Assembly (NCBI GenBank): GCA_036936605.1 | Contig: JAUPFV010000004.1 | Coordinates: 92,282,334 to 92,346,333, forward strand | Reading direction: 5' to 3' | DNA from: Limnanthes douglasii subsp. nivea | Lineage: Eukaryota; Streptophyta; Magnoliopsida; Brassicales; Limnanthaceae | Length of the DNA stretch: 64,000 bases | Part shown: one piece after another, positions 24,641-34,741 of the stretch | Layout: every line of letters begins with the position of its first letter | Position numbering within the stretch: position 1 is the first letter of the stretch | Position numbers and translations under genes: made by a program | The notes under the pieces: generated by a model | Seen by the model: only the letters and a program-made list of their open reading frames with translations | Database searches by the model: none | Told to the model about the DNA's origin: nothing

Positions 24641-24934
24641 AGAAACTTGTTATGCTAATACTCCTAGAATTTATACTCTTAGAATATTTATCCACCTTTA
24701 CAAACACAAGTAGTTTAACTATTTTTCTAAATTTAAAAGTTTGCGGGAGAATAAAATAGTCTATTAAAAATTTATCAAATTCATATTTTGGAATAAGAGA
24801 TTAAGTGGACATATGTTTTCTATTTAAACATGCTCTATATCTGAATTTCGATATCGAGAACGTCATATCATCCTTTCAACTTGTATGGTTTTATCTGTAA
24901 CATGACCTTATTTTCTAGTTTTAGAAAATAAGAT
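24536..24934. repeat. Left copy of a 0.4 kb direct duplication
   Basis: From TTTCATCTATCAC to GAAAATAAGAT, this matches 26764-27200 over its whole length, apart from about 40 bp (GTATTAGCTATAC...) missing here. It belongs to the copia remnant. The two copies flank a gypsy fragment. Confidence 0.92.
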
Positions 24935-26763
24935 TCACCGGAGCTACTGCAGAAGTAGTCGGAGAGTTCGAAGGGATGGTTAGTTGGACCGAGGACCATT
25001 CAAGAAAATAGTTACAGTTTTATTTTTAGTGGTGGATACTCTCACATCTTACAGCGCTATCTTTGAAAGGTCTTGGGTGTCTAAAACGCATGTTGTTCCA
25101 TCTACTATCCATCAGTGTTTGAAGTGCGTAGTAGGAAGCAACGTGGGAACAGTAAAAAGTAGCCAAAATATGGCAAAAGAATATTATCGAGCAGTGTTGG
25201 CCCCCAAAGGGTTGAGTCGAAAGAAGAGTAACAATCATTGGGGACTCCCTTTGGAGTCCGGTCTCGTGGATGATCCAAGGGAAGATCTCAGGTTCATGGT
25301 CCTAGATGATAGCTTTAAGGATCATGTCTTATTTCCGGATAAAAGCCTCAAAATCGGCACAAGATTATCCTAGGAGGTAAAAGAAAGTTTAATCAAATTT
25401 ATTTCAACAAAATAACATTTGTTTGCATGGTGTACAGAGGATGTCACAGGGGTTCCAACAAAATTCATCTGTCATAAGCTTGCGGTACGAAACAATGTTC
25501 GTCCGATCATACAAAAAAGGAGATATTTTTCTCAAGAAAAAGTTAAACCTATAATGACAGAGGTTGATCGTTTAACCAAAGTAGGTTACATACACGAGTC
25601 ATAATATCCTTTGTGAACTGCTAATCAGGCCCTCGTAAAGAAGAAAAATATCAAGTGGCGAATATATGTAGACTTCACCGATCTAAAAAAGATTTTCCCC
25701 AAATATCCTTTCCCTATGCCCTGAATAGATTAGTTGGTTGATTCAACATCTGGAGACCAGTTGTTATATTTTATGGATGCCTATGACGGGTATAATCAGA
25801 TACAAATGGACCCAACATATCAAAAGAGCACAACTTTTATTACTGGAAGAGGTTTATATTGTTACAAGGTAATGTCATTCAGGTTGAAGAATGCTTGAGC
25901 AACTTACCGGCGATTAGTAAACAAAGATTTCGAGTGTCAAATTGGAAGAAATGTTGAGGTTTACATTGATGAAATGTTAGTTAAAATCTTAAAAGATGAA
26001 AATCATTTGGCTGACTTAGAAGAAACTTTTGCAAATTTGACAAAGATAAATCTGAAATTGAATCCGGAAAAATGCGCGTTCGGGGTAAGATACGGAAAGT
26101 TTTTAGGATACATAGTCAGTGAACAGGGTATTGAAGCCGATCTGGTACAATTAAAGGCTCTATATACTATGGCCTCACCAAGAACAATCAAAGAGGTACA
26201 AATATTTACTGTAAGATTGACAGTGTTGAATAGGTTCATATCGCGGTCCTCAAATAAGTGCGATCATTTCTTCCAAGTACTGAGAAAAGCAAATTGTTTT
26301 AATTGAACTCAAGAATGTTTGGTTGCTTTTCACCAGATCAAAGAATACCTTTCTTCACCGGAAATCTTAACAAAGCCAAATCCAGGGAAAAGTTATACAT
26401 ATATTTGGCAGTGTCAGATTTCACGGTGTGTGCGGTTTTATTCCGAGAAGAGGAAAATATTTCGAGGTCGGTATATTAAATGAGTAAAATCTTTTGGATG
26501 CTAAAAAGTGATACCCCGGGTTAGAAAATCTAGCCCTTGCACTAGTTACATCCGCGCAAAAAATGAGGCCTTACTTTCAGGCTCATTCAATTGTCGTTCG
26601 CACATCTTTTCCGTTGAAGAACATTTTACAAAAGCCCGATGTGTCAGGAAGAGTGATTAAGTGGTGTGTTAAACTTGGAGATTATGATATTGAATTTGAA
26701 CTTAGAACTGCTCTCAAAGCACAAATGTTAGCTAATTTATTTGTTGATTTTCACTGTGAGCGG
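24935..26763 (+). pseudogene. Internal fragment of a second B-type gypsy element (protease end to RNase H)
   Basis: Aligns closely, by eye about nine bases in ten, with element B positions 15404-17237. It carries the end of the protease region, RT pieces (FAWCTEDVTGVPTKFICHKL, LVKILKDENHLADLEETFAN with the active site mutated to YIDEM) and the start of RNase H (RPYFQAHSIVVRTSFPLKN). It has no LTR, primer site or purine tract at either end, so it did not arrive as a normal retrotransposon. Differences from B on both sides show that it is not a copy of this particular B element. Confidence 0.85.
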
Positions 26764-27200
26764 TTTCATCTATCATATTTTTTATACTCTCACTCACCTT
26801 ATGAAGATTGAAATTCATTCCAAAATAGCCAAATCTATCATAAACATAACACACAATTCTACTCAATTAGAAAGTTGTTATGCTGATACTCCTAGAATTT
26901 ATACTCTTAGAATATTTATCCACTTTACAAACACAAGTACTTTAACTATTTTTCTAAATTTAAAAGTTTGTGGGAGAATAAACTAGTCTATTAAAAAATT
27001 ATCAAATTCAGATTTTGGAATAAGAGATTTAGTGGACATATGTTTCTCTTTAAACATGCTCTATATCTGAATTTCGATATCGAGAACGTCATATCGTCCT
27101 TTCAACTTGCATGGTTTTATCTGCAACATGACCTTAGTATTAGCTATACTTGTTTCTGCTTCCATGTTACTAATTATTTTCTAGTTTTAGAAAATAAGAT
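26764..27200. repeat. Right copy of the 0.4 kb direct duplication
   Basis: Matches 24536-24934, ending at the same GAAAATAAGAT. It reads on into unique sequence, so the continuous ancestral locus is left flank, one copy, then 27201 onward. Confidence 0.92.
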
Positions 27201-27429
27201 ACATAACAAAAACTTACAAAAGTTGAATATGAACTTTCGTCGAAAACGTCATCGGAAAGTATGGAAGCTTGATACACGTATTAGATATGCTTTCCAAAAA
27301 TAAATATTTCGATCTCTCTATTATTTTGATCTTCAAATAAAATTTGTTTTAGGATATAACAAGCCTTGTATTTTTAAATATAAACTACTAGAAATATAAA
27401 ATCAAAATGTGACAAATGTTAATAAGAGA

Positions 27430-28150
27430 GACTATAAGATTTATAAATATATTATGTTTAATCTCTTGAACCATCTACCTATATATAAGAGTCATAAACC
27501 CATAAAAGCATCGAATATTTTTTTCTCCTTCATTTACTTTTGCATATTGATAAAAATGTTCTTGTTAATATGTCATTGGCATAACACATGCTTTATTTTC
27601 AGAAATACTTGTTCAAGAGCATTCATCAATAGTAATTCTTTATCCATCAAAACTACAGATGGTTAATCAATACTGTTAGCTACAATCAACTATTGCAATT
27701 AATCTAGTACCCACTTGAAAATATTAACTTTCTCCTCAGACATAAACACAAACCCGACATAAAAAATCAAAATGGTAAAAGTTTCTTCAATGATCTCAAA
27801 AAATGATATCTCGTAACTTATTATCTTGTAAGTATTATCTATTATTAGCATTGCTGGAAAAGTTCGTAACAAATCCATATTAACCGGGTGTACAAAGAAA
27901 ATATTAGCAATTATATCACTTTGATTTTGGTTACATCTATGCCATTCAAAGTAGTTAAACCTTTTGAGTTTGCCAAATAACTATTTCCACTGTGATCGAT
28001 CGACTTTCTCCAACATCCAGTATTTTTTTTCTAGAATTGTATAAAGTGCGCATGGACGAAGCATTTTTATCTTTAAAAAATATTATTCTACTCAAAAAGT
28101 TTTGAGGCCGAGTTTTCATGAAGATAGAATATTTTACATTTGCCAACTCT
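27430..28150 (-). pseudogene. Mutator-like (MULE/FAR1-type) transposase remnant
   Basis: Minus-strand pieces in order: MRTLYNSRKK (about 28050), then FFVHPVNMDLLRTFPAMLII, DNTYKIISYEISFFEI, FVFMSEEKVNIFKWVLD (27900-27700) and, after shifts, LLLMNALEQVFLKIKHVLCQ WHINKN (27630-27550). These follow the MULE transposase domain: the first catalytic Asp in DNTYK, the section before the second Asp, and the C..H..KN zinc-like motif. Stops and shifts abound and terminal repeats were not found. It is a dead fragment of a cut-and-paste transposon or a domesticated relative. Confidence 0.78.
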
Positions 28151-28462
28151 TAAACGTCCCGCGTATAAATACCCTGCTAAGTATTTTTCAATTGAATCGT
28201 TGTGAATTCCGCATATAACTCTTAAAAAATATTCAATTGTGAAAATTACATCAGTATAATCCATAATGTGAGCTTTGTGTTTTAATATGTATCATTTCTC
28301 TCATGCAATTCCAAATTATATAAAAATAAAAGTAATAAAATAAAACATAAGAAACAAATGTCGAAAGAAGGTTCAAAAGAAACATTGTACTATCGATGTG
28401 AAATCCTGGATACCGGTGGTGTCATGGGTCACAAAGTTAGTTTTTTTCACCCATGAGGCGCA

Positions 28463-28631
28463 TGTATTGAGCACGCCTAGCAGCAAAAGCCAACCTTTCT
28501 TATATGCCGCATAAGAAATATATCGATTGGACAACAAGGATTGAGTATTTCAATAGACCGTAAGAGCTTATCATGATATGCACATAGAGGTTGAGGCTAG
28601 CGTGTCCACTTGGAAACTACGGGTCGTGACA
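28463..28631. repeat. Direct repeat, left copy (possible small LTR)
   Basis: Starts TGTATTGAGCACGCCTAG and ends GTCGTGACA, so TG...CA borders are possible. It is about 170 bp and repeated in the same direction at 29168-29367 with roughly three quarters identity and one indel of about 20 bp. Similarity may extend about 15 bp further left. Confidence 0.6.
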
Positions 28632-29167
28632 TTCTCTGTTGCTTAATATGTGAGCGCCATTGCCATGACTTAGTTAAGCTGTTGCTTTTGTGTCTACGCC
28701 GCTATACTCCCACGCCAACTTCACAACAAGACATCTCTTTTGATAGTCACACATGTCTTTTTTGGTTGCTTTGACTTTGGCCGCGCTTCTCCTTTATCCA
28801 TTTGCTTGCGCTACACTTGTTTATACTGGTGATCGTCCTCTCTATGCTTTATGTTTTTCTTCTACAGCCTAAGACGAGTAACTTTACGCACATTATTATC
28901 TCTTCACACCTCTTCCTGAGAACGTACGAGACGACCGCCATTGTGTTGGGCTCACTCACATTCTCTTTAGGCACCCAAAATGAGTTACTTTATGTGCACA
29001 CTGTTCATACTGTCCACTCTCTTTCTGGATTCGTACTAGTCGGTATACATTATGTTAGGGTAACTCATTGGTTCGTAATGCTTGGTTCGAGTGCAACATC
29101 TTTGGGGACGAATACCGACTCTAGTACCACTTGTCACGGGCTTAGCTTCCTTCGTCCATGATGCTCC
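28632..29167. other. Spacer between the two direct repeats
   Basis: A 536-bp section without a convincing gene, despite one open frame of 119 codons on the plus strand that shows no family motif. No primer site follows the left repeat. Confidence 0.4.
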
Positions 29168-29367
29168 TGTATCGAGCACGCCTAGAAGTACAAGCCAACA
29201 TTTCCCATATGAAACACAAGTTATATGACGGTTGAATAACAGAGATTGAGTATAAGTAACTGTCGTATGAAGACTTGAATTAATATTAACAGGTCGTAAG
29301 AGCTAATCATGATCTTCACAGAGAAGTTGAGGATATTGTGTTCATTAGGAAAATACGGATCGTGACA
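29168..29367. repeat. Direct repeat, right copy (possible small LTR)
   Basis: Starts TGTATCGAGCACGCCTAG and ends GATCGTGACA. The flanks of the pair do not show a 5-bp target duplication. Confidence 0.6.
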
Positions 29368-29769
29368 CATGGATACTAAACTGTTGGTTTTTAAGAAATG
29401 ACACCAGCGATATGATACCAACATACCGACGATGTTGAGACAACTTAACACCGGTCAAAAGTCACACACTGTTGGTGCACTCTCACGCACCTGTGGTGAA
29501 ATGTGCAGTTGCCAGGCGTAATGTTTTGAATTTTTTTAGTTCAAAACTGGATTTTTCCTCCTCCTATAGCATTTCTACCTTCTCCGTCTGTTTTTTTACA
29601 TAATTTAACGCTTGCAATTTATCTTCAGTATTGTCCACCACTTTTAATATTTAAATGGCTAGAACGAAGGTGGATTCTTTTTAATGTTAAATTTTATGTT
29701 AAATTTCGAAACATTATGACGTATAGTTTTCAAATGTAACTTCTATGTCATAGAGACCTCCTAAAAAAC

Positions 29770-30444
29770 ATGTATATAATTTGTTGGTTATTTATAATGT
29801 TATTTATAATTTTATGCTCGTTTTAATATAAATATATCTAAAATACTTAATATCAGATTAGCTAAGTTACTTCCTCTAATCATTTCAAAAGAACAAGGTG
29901 CCTACATTGAAATAAGAACCATATAAGACAACATTTTAATAACTTAAGAATCGGTTAGAGATCTTAATAGGAAAACCAGAGGGGACAATTTAATAATTAA
30001 CCTAGATATGTCAAAAGCTTTTGACAAGCTAGAATTTAGGTTCATATATGAAGTTATGTTATCTTTTGGTTTTAATCAACAAGTAATAAAGCTAATAAAG
30101 AAAAGTATTGAAAAAATCTCATATTCAATGATAATTAATGAAAAAATGAATGGCTTATTCAACTTTAGTAATGGTTTAAGGAAGGGAGACCCTTTGTCCC
30201 CAAGCCTTTTTATTATAGCCGAATTTTTTTTAATAAGAGGAATAAATAACTTAATTGGCCAACACAAATGAATGACCTATAACATGAGAGGTTCCTTAAA
30301 TATTAACTGTTTAGCATATGCTGATGATATAATCCTGTTTCTAAATGGTTCACTAATAAACATAAATAAACTTTCAATTTTTTTAGATATATACCAACTA
30401 CTATCTGGCCAACAAATAAATATACAAAAAACTACATTTATAGC
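29770..30444 (+). pseudogene. LINE (L1-type) reverse transcriptase, part before element C
   Basis: Reads ILNIRLAKLLPLIISKEQGA (about 29850), MSKAFDKLEFRFIYEVMLSF, NGLRKGDPLSPSLFII (about 30170) and, after a stop, CLAYADDIILFLNGS (about 30310) up to IQKTTFIAG, where element C cuts in. The F/YADD active site and the GDPLSP motif are diagnostic of a non-LTR RT. The 5' part (endonuclease) is absent, as usual for 5'-truncated LINEs. The left border is approximate. Confidence 0.88.
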
Positions 30445-30850
30445 TGGTGAGGTTAATTTTTGTCTGAGGGTAATTTAGTAATTTGTTTCAGAGTTTATGA
30501 AGGTTGGAATGTGTTTAATGTTTTGAATAGAGAGTAGAGGGAAAATTAAGTAGCCTGGTTGCAGTTAATTTTCATTACCCATATTTAATGCAGGTGGTTG
30601 GGAATTTATACCCTTACATATGGGCTTTATGGGTTTTCGGGTCATGTTTAATGGACCCGGGTCACGTTTATAGACCCATGAGCTCTTAGTAGGAGAGCAA
30701 GCAACTTAGTCAAGAAGTGTTTAGGTTTTTAGTACTTTTGTCATAGTTCGAATAGTCCTATGGGCTAAGTGTTCGAAGTGGTCTGTCCGGTCTGTTGGTC
30801 TTGGTCCGATCTGTCTCTGTCCGGAGAAGAAGCAGTATTCTGACTCATCA
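30445..30850 (-). repeat. 3' LTR of element C
   Basis: On the plus strand it starts TGGTGAGGTTAATTTTTG and ends GACTCATCA. It is a direct repeat of 40238-40644. Confidence 0.95.
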
Positions 30851-31187
30851 GGAGCCCCTTTTTTAAGTGTTTGTTCAAATTCCTTTGCCAAAAACCTAAA
30901 AAAACACTCCGATGTATATGGGTAGTTTTAATCTGGACAGGTCTGTTTGTGTTGTGGCTTTAACCGGACTGATAAAGCTTTGTAAATCCAAACGGTTTTT
31001 TACTATAGTTTATGGGACACGTGTCACTTTTTGGTTGGTTTCTTCAGCCGTTTTTTCACCTTGAATTTCGCACCCACCTTCTTCGAAAAGCAACATCTTC
31101 ATTAAAGAGGGTGACATCAGCGTCGTCTTTTAATCATTACCAATCTTTTTGAATTCTCCTAGGAATCAAACTCCTTTTTCAGATTTA

Positions 31188-31196
31188 CTATAAATT
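31188..31196 (+). promoter_or_regulatory. TATA box for the antisense gene of element C
   Basis: CTATAAATT about 100 bp upstream of the ATG at 31292, followed by a pyrimidine-rich leader (TTTCACCATCACTCCC, CCTCTCTC). Confidence 0.5.
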
Positions 31197-31291
31197 GAAA
31201 CATTTTTTACTGTTTCACCATCACTCCCGTTTTTACTCTGCAAATCCTTAAAGTTTCCTCTCTCAAAATCAAACTCTTGCTCAGGTCGTTT

Positions 31292-34250
31292 ATGTTCACA
31301 GCGAGGAACGCTTTGGTCAAAGGCGGGTGGCTCAATCTTTCCGAATTAGAAAAGGCGCAAAAGATTGAAAGGGAAAGGCGCATTGCAGCGGGCTTACCTT
31401 CCTCCCCCATTGACAAACCAGTGACTGCAGCCACAGAGTCAGACCAAGGTTCTTCTTCTTCAAAAGGCATCAAACCGAAAAGGTTATTTCAAACCAATCT
31501 CTCACCCATTATCTCAGGTTCTTCGGTTCAGGAATCGGAACCTATCGTTGAGCCAGGTTTAACCGTTACCAGCTTTAGAAAACCCTCCCCCTTCTTAGCT
31601 ATGGGGTTAGACACTGAAAACTCTCCTAAAAAATTAGTTGACCGAAGAAAAGGCCGGCTGGTCAAGGGTCAAGCTTATAAAGGCACTCCTTTGAAATCGG
31701 GTGCCAAAGACAGCAGCACTGGGTCAGAAGTGCCCATCAGAGCTCCCAAGGACAGGTTGTCCGATCCAGATGGCACTAGCTCAAGTCCTCGGAAGGAAAC
31801 GTCTGCATCAGAGCCCCAACCGGAGGCCATGAACCAAGAAAATACTGAAAATCAGCAGTCTGGAAGCCAGGCTGAGCCAGAACTAAACCTTCCCCTTACG
31901 ACTGCTACTGAAAACCCCTCATCAATCATGGAGGAAGTAATTGAGGACTCTATCAAAGAGGCTCCATTCGAGTCTGAGCCCTCCGGACAGACTAGTAGTG
32001 CTGTTGCTGCCAAAAAAGATAAAGGCAAGGAAAACTTGTGCTTGAGGCATCCGGATCTGCCGGAGAGTCTTGAAGGAAGGGTGGGGCCTTGTTTTCACAA
32101 GGTCAATGTCAAGTACCTCCTTGCCCTGCAAAAGATCAACTACGCATTCATCCACATAGCTGAGCTGGGCCGGATGCGTACGAAGTGGGGAATTCCGAAG
32201 AACGTGAAGATACGAATCCCCATAAACCCTGAAACTCCCATGGACTGCAAATTGAGCGAGATAGTCATCTTCACAGAGCTATTTAATTGGGGACTCAGAT
32301 TCCCCTTGGACCCAGAAATTATCAGATACTTTAATCTGATAAAGCTCTATCCGAGCCAACTGAGCCCCAATGCTTGGTACACCCTCATGGCCTGCATTAT
32401 GGCTTCTAGGCTCTCCGGGATCCCTCTACCGATGGAGGAGTTTGCTGTTGTGGCCAACCTCTGCAGAAACCACCACATCCCCTTCTACCACTTCAATATG
32501 GGGATAACTTTAAAGCTGTTGATGACCTGCTAGAGTCGGAGAGGAATTGGAGGACTCAATTCCTGTTCATAAGTGGTGTTTAGGAGAACGGGAAGAAGAT
32601 CAAGGCTGGAGTCAACCCAAGTCTCCTCACCAGCAGATGGAGGAGTGATCGTAAGTCTCCTATTTCACATTCTTGTCTTTTTTTTTAATCAAGTTTGTTT
32701 AACTAATTGGTCTTATCTTTGCCTTAACAGAACTGCCCAAGGACTTCAGTGACCACTTGAAAACCGGGCAGACCACTTGTACCAAGATCAACGCTTGGGC
32801 TGCTGAGAAGTGGGGGAACCGGTTCCATGCTGCCTTCACAGGGGGCAACTTGGCAAGATCTCACCTCTGGAACACTACGGGCCGGAGGGATTTAATTTGG
32901 GAAGAGCTCACCACTCAACCCCCTCCGGATGTAGTGCTCAAGATAACGCATGAACCTGATGGGACACTCTACTTGCCAGGTCGGGCCAAGGCCCCGAGTA
33001 AAATGAAAGGCAAAAGGAAGGGCAAGAAAGTGGTGGGTTGAGCTAACCCTGCTGAGGTGGAGGAGGATGCTCCAACGCATTCGGAGGGGCCAGCCCCCAG
33101 CCAAATTGATGTTGCTCTCTTGAAAGTGGTAGAGCAGGAGAGTGTTAGGCAAGAGGTTCACTCCCCAAATCCTCCAAGGGCTTCCAAAAGAGACTCTAAA
33201 TGGGGAGCTGAAGGAAAAGACAGGGAGACCAAGAAGAAAAAGACCTCCAAGGGTGACAAACTTTCTCTCCGACCTTCGGAGCCTATCCCCCAAGCTGACC
33301 CTACTGACCCAACACAAGCAGAGGAGATACATGGTGACTTCCAAACCGATGAGGTCGAAGGGGGAGGTCTTAGCATTGATGCGGTAGACATCACTGATCT
33401 TGGTGGGATTGGCGAGTACTTTATCAATCTCCCCAGAGATGATTTTGTTGGGCCTTATCTCCCTCCGAGCACTTCAAATACAGTCACTTTTAATGGTAAG
33501 ACCTTTACTGTTTCAAGTGAAAGGGATGTTATAGCTCACTCTTTATTAAGAAATGTTCAGCCGGTGCTTGCGTTGGAGAAGCAAGTTCGAAATCAGGCAG
33601 ATCTTATCAAAGACCTCAAGTCTGACAAAGAGAGGCTGTCGGAGGACCTTCTTACTGTCACTTCAAATGCTGCCATTTTAAAGGGAGAAAACGAAGAGCT
33701 GAAGAACAGCCAAAAGGTGAGTACCACAAAAGTTTCCACTCTAGAAGACACTATCAGGGAGCTCCAGGAGAAGTTGTCCGGACTGGAGAAAGATCTCAAC
33801 TCCTCGAAAGAGGAAACCAAGGCCAAGGACCAAATTATCAACAACTTGACCAGTGACAAGATTGCGCTTGAGAACACAATGTCCAAGGCTGCAGAGGAGA
33901 AAGCTAATCTGTTAAGGGAGCAGGAGGCCAAAATCCAAGCCAAGATCAACGCTTATGCCAACAACGTGATCGATACTCAAGAGCAAATGTATGCCAAGGT
34001 GAAATCAGACATGGTCCTGCTCTTTCATGAGAAGTTCCCGAAGAGGAACCTGTGGGATTTATGGCTTCACGTAGAGCCTGAAGACCTCCCATATCATACA
34101 ATGGCCGAAGGCGACATGTGTGGCTACTCCAGTGCATCCTCATCTGATGATGAAGGGAACACCGGGGAGAGCCCAAACGAAGAGAAAGATGGTCCTAAGG
34201 GGAAGAAGAAGATAGATGAAGCTGAGCTATCCTCAAAGGCTCAGCCTTAA
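31292..34250 (+). CDS. Antisense extra gene of element C: gypsy-type 'transposase_28'-like protein, one intron
   Basis: Lies opposite to pol, between integrase and the 3' LTR. Start ATG 31292 (MFTARNALVKGGWLNLSELE). Exon 1 is 31292-32650, intron 32651-32730 (GTAAGTCTCC to TTGCCTTAACAG, 80 bp), exon 2 32731-34250. Order: Ser-rich variable region (residues about 40-240); SLEGRVGPCFHKVNVKYLLA; the core FNWGLRFPLDPEIIRYFNL then SPNAWYTLMACIMASRLSG (about 330-380); exon 2 with HAAFTGGNLARSHLW; Lys-rich linker; coiled coil (about 730-860); SDMVLLFHEKFPKRNLW; acidic Ser tail and Lys-rich end. Two or three lesions: a 1-base loss near 32498, a stop near 32581 and TGA at 33039-33041. Expected length is about 959 residues. 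The core resembles PF04195 (recalled); function is unknown. The lesions may silence this copy. Confidence 0.82.
32651..32730 (+). other. Spliceosomal intron in the antisense gene of element C
   Basis: GTAAGT donor, a long T-rich tract and a TTAACAG acceptor. Joining the exons continues the frame from SRWRSD to LPKDFSDHLK. Elements A and B have an intron of 73-78 bp at the same point. Confidence 0.8.
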
Positions 34251-34293
34251 ATTATGAATTACTTTTTACTTTTCATGTTATCTAAACTAAAGT

Positions 34294-34394
34294 CCTTGGA
34301 AGACCAAGGCACTCTTTTTGTAAGTGTGTCTGGTATCTGACCGGATAGATCTTTTACTCTTCTTGACAATTTGAAAGTCCTTGGAAGGCCAAGG
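34294..34394. other. Two hairpins CCTTGGaagaCCAAGG and CCTTGGaaggCCAAGG
   Basis: At 34294-34309 and 34379-34394, downstream of the antisense gene stop, inside the repeated string AAAGTCCTTGGAAG. Element A has the same hairpin once at 4301-4316. Confidence 0.7.
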
Positions 34395-34641
34395 CACTTA
34401 AGTTATTTCAATGAATATCCTTGTTTTGCACAATTCTCACATTCTTTCATAGTCTGCTTCAATTTTGGTGGCTAATGTTTAAATAGCCCTTAGTTATTTC
34501 ATAGTGAGAGTGTTTAAATTCTCCGATGACAAATGTTTAAGTGGTCATCACTCTTTTATTTCAATCCGGATGGTGTGACAAAAGGCAAAGTAAGAACACT
34601 TCGTAAATTTTTTAAGAAGGCATCAAATTTTATTAAAAACC

Positions 34642-34694
34642 TGGACACCTCATTAAAACCTCCCCGCGCCACCAGGGTAGGAAAGAGTATGCCC
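34642..34694 (-). other. Conserved non-coding block after pol, copy in element C
   Basis: On the minus strand it starts GCATACTCTTTCCTACCCTG and ends GGTTTTAATGAGGTGTCC, about 50 bp after the pol stop. Copies are at 3946-3993 and 19043-19093. Confidence 0.7.
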
Positions 34695-34741
34695 CCAAAT
34701 ATTTACATGGATGTTTAAACAAGTAAATATTTACACAAATG

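Noticed and set aside
28802..29161. Open frame of 119 codons between the two direct repeats
   Set aside because: Hydrophobic, low-complexity translation with no family motif, lying in repeat DNA; probably chance.
33593..33949. Ser/Leu-rich open frame on the minus strand
   Set aside because: It is the reverse of the coiled-coil coding section of the antisense gene of element C and arises from its codon bias.
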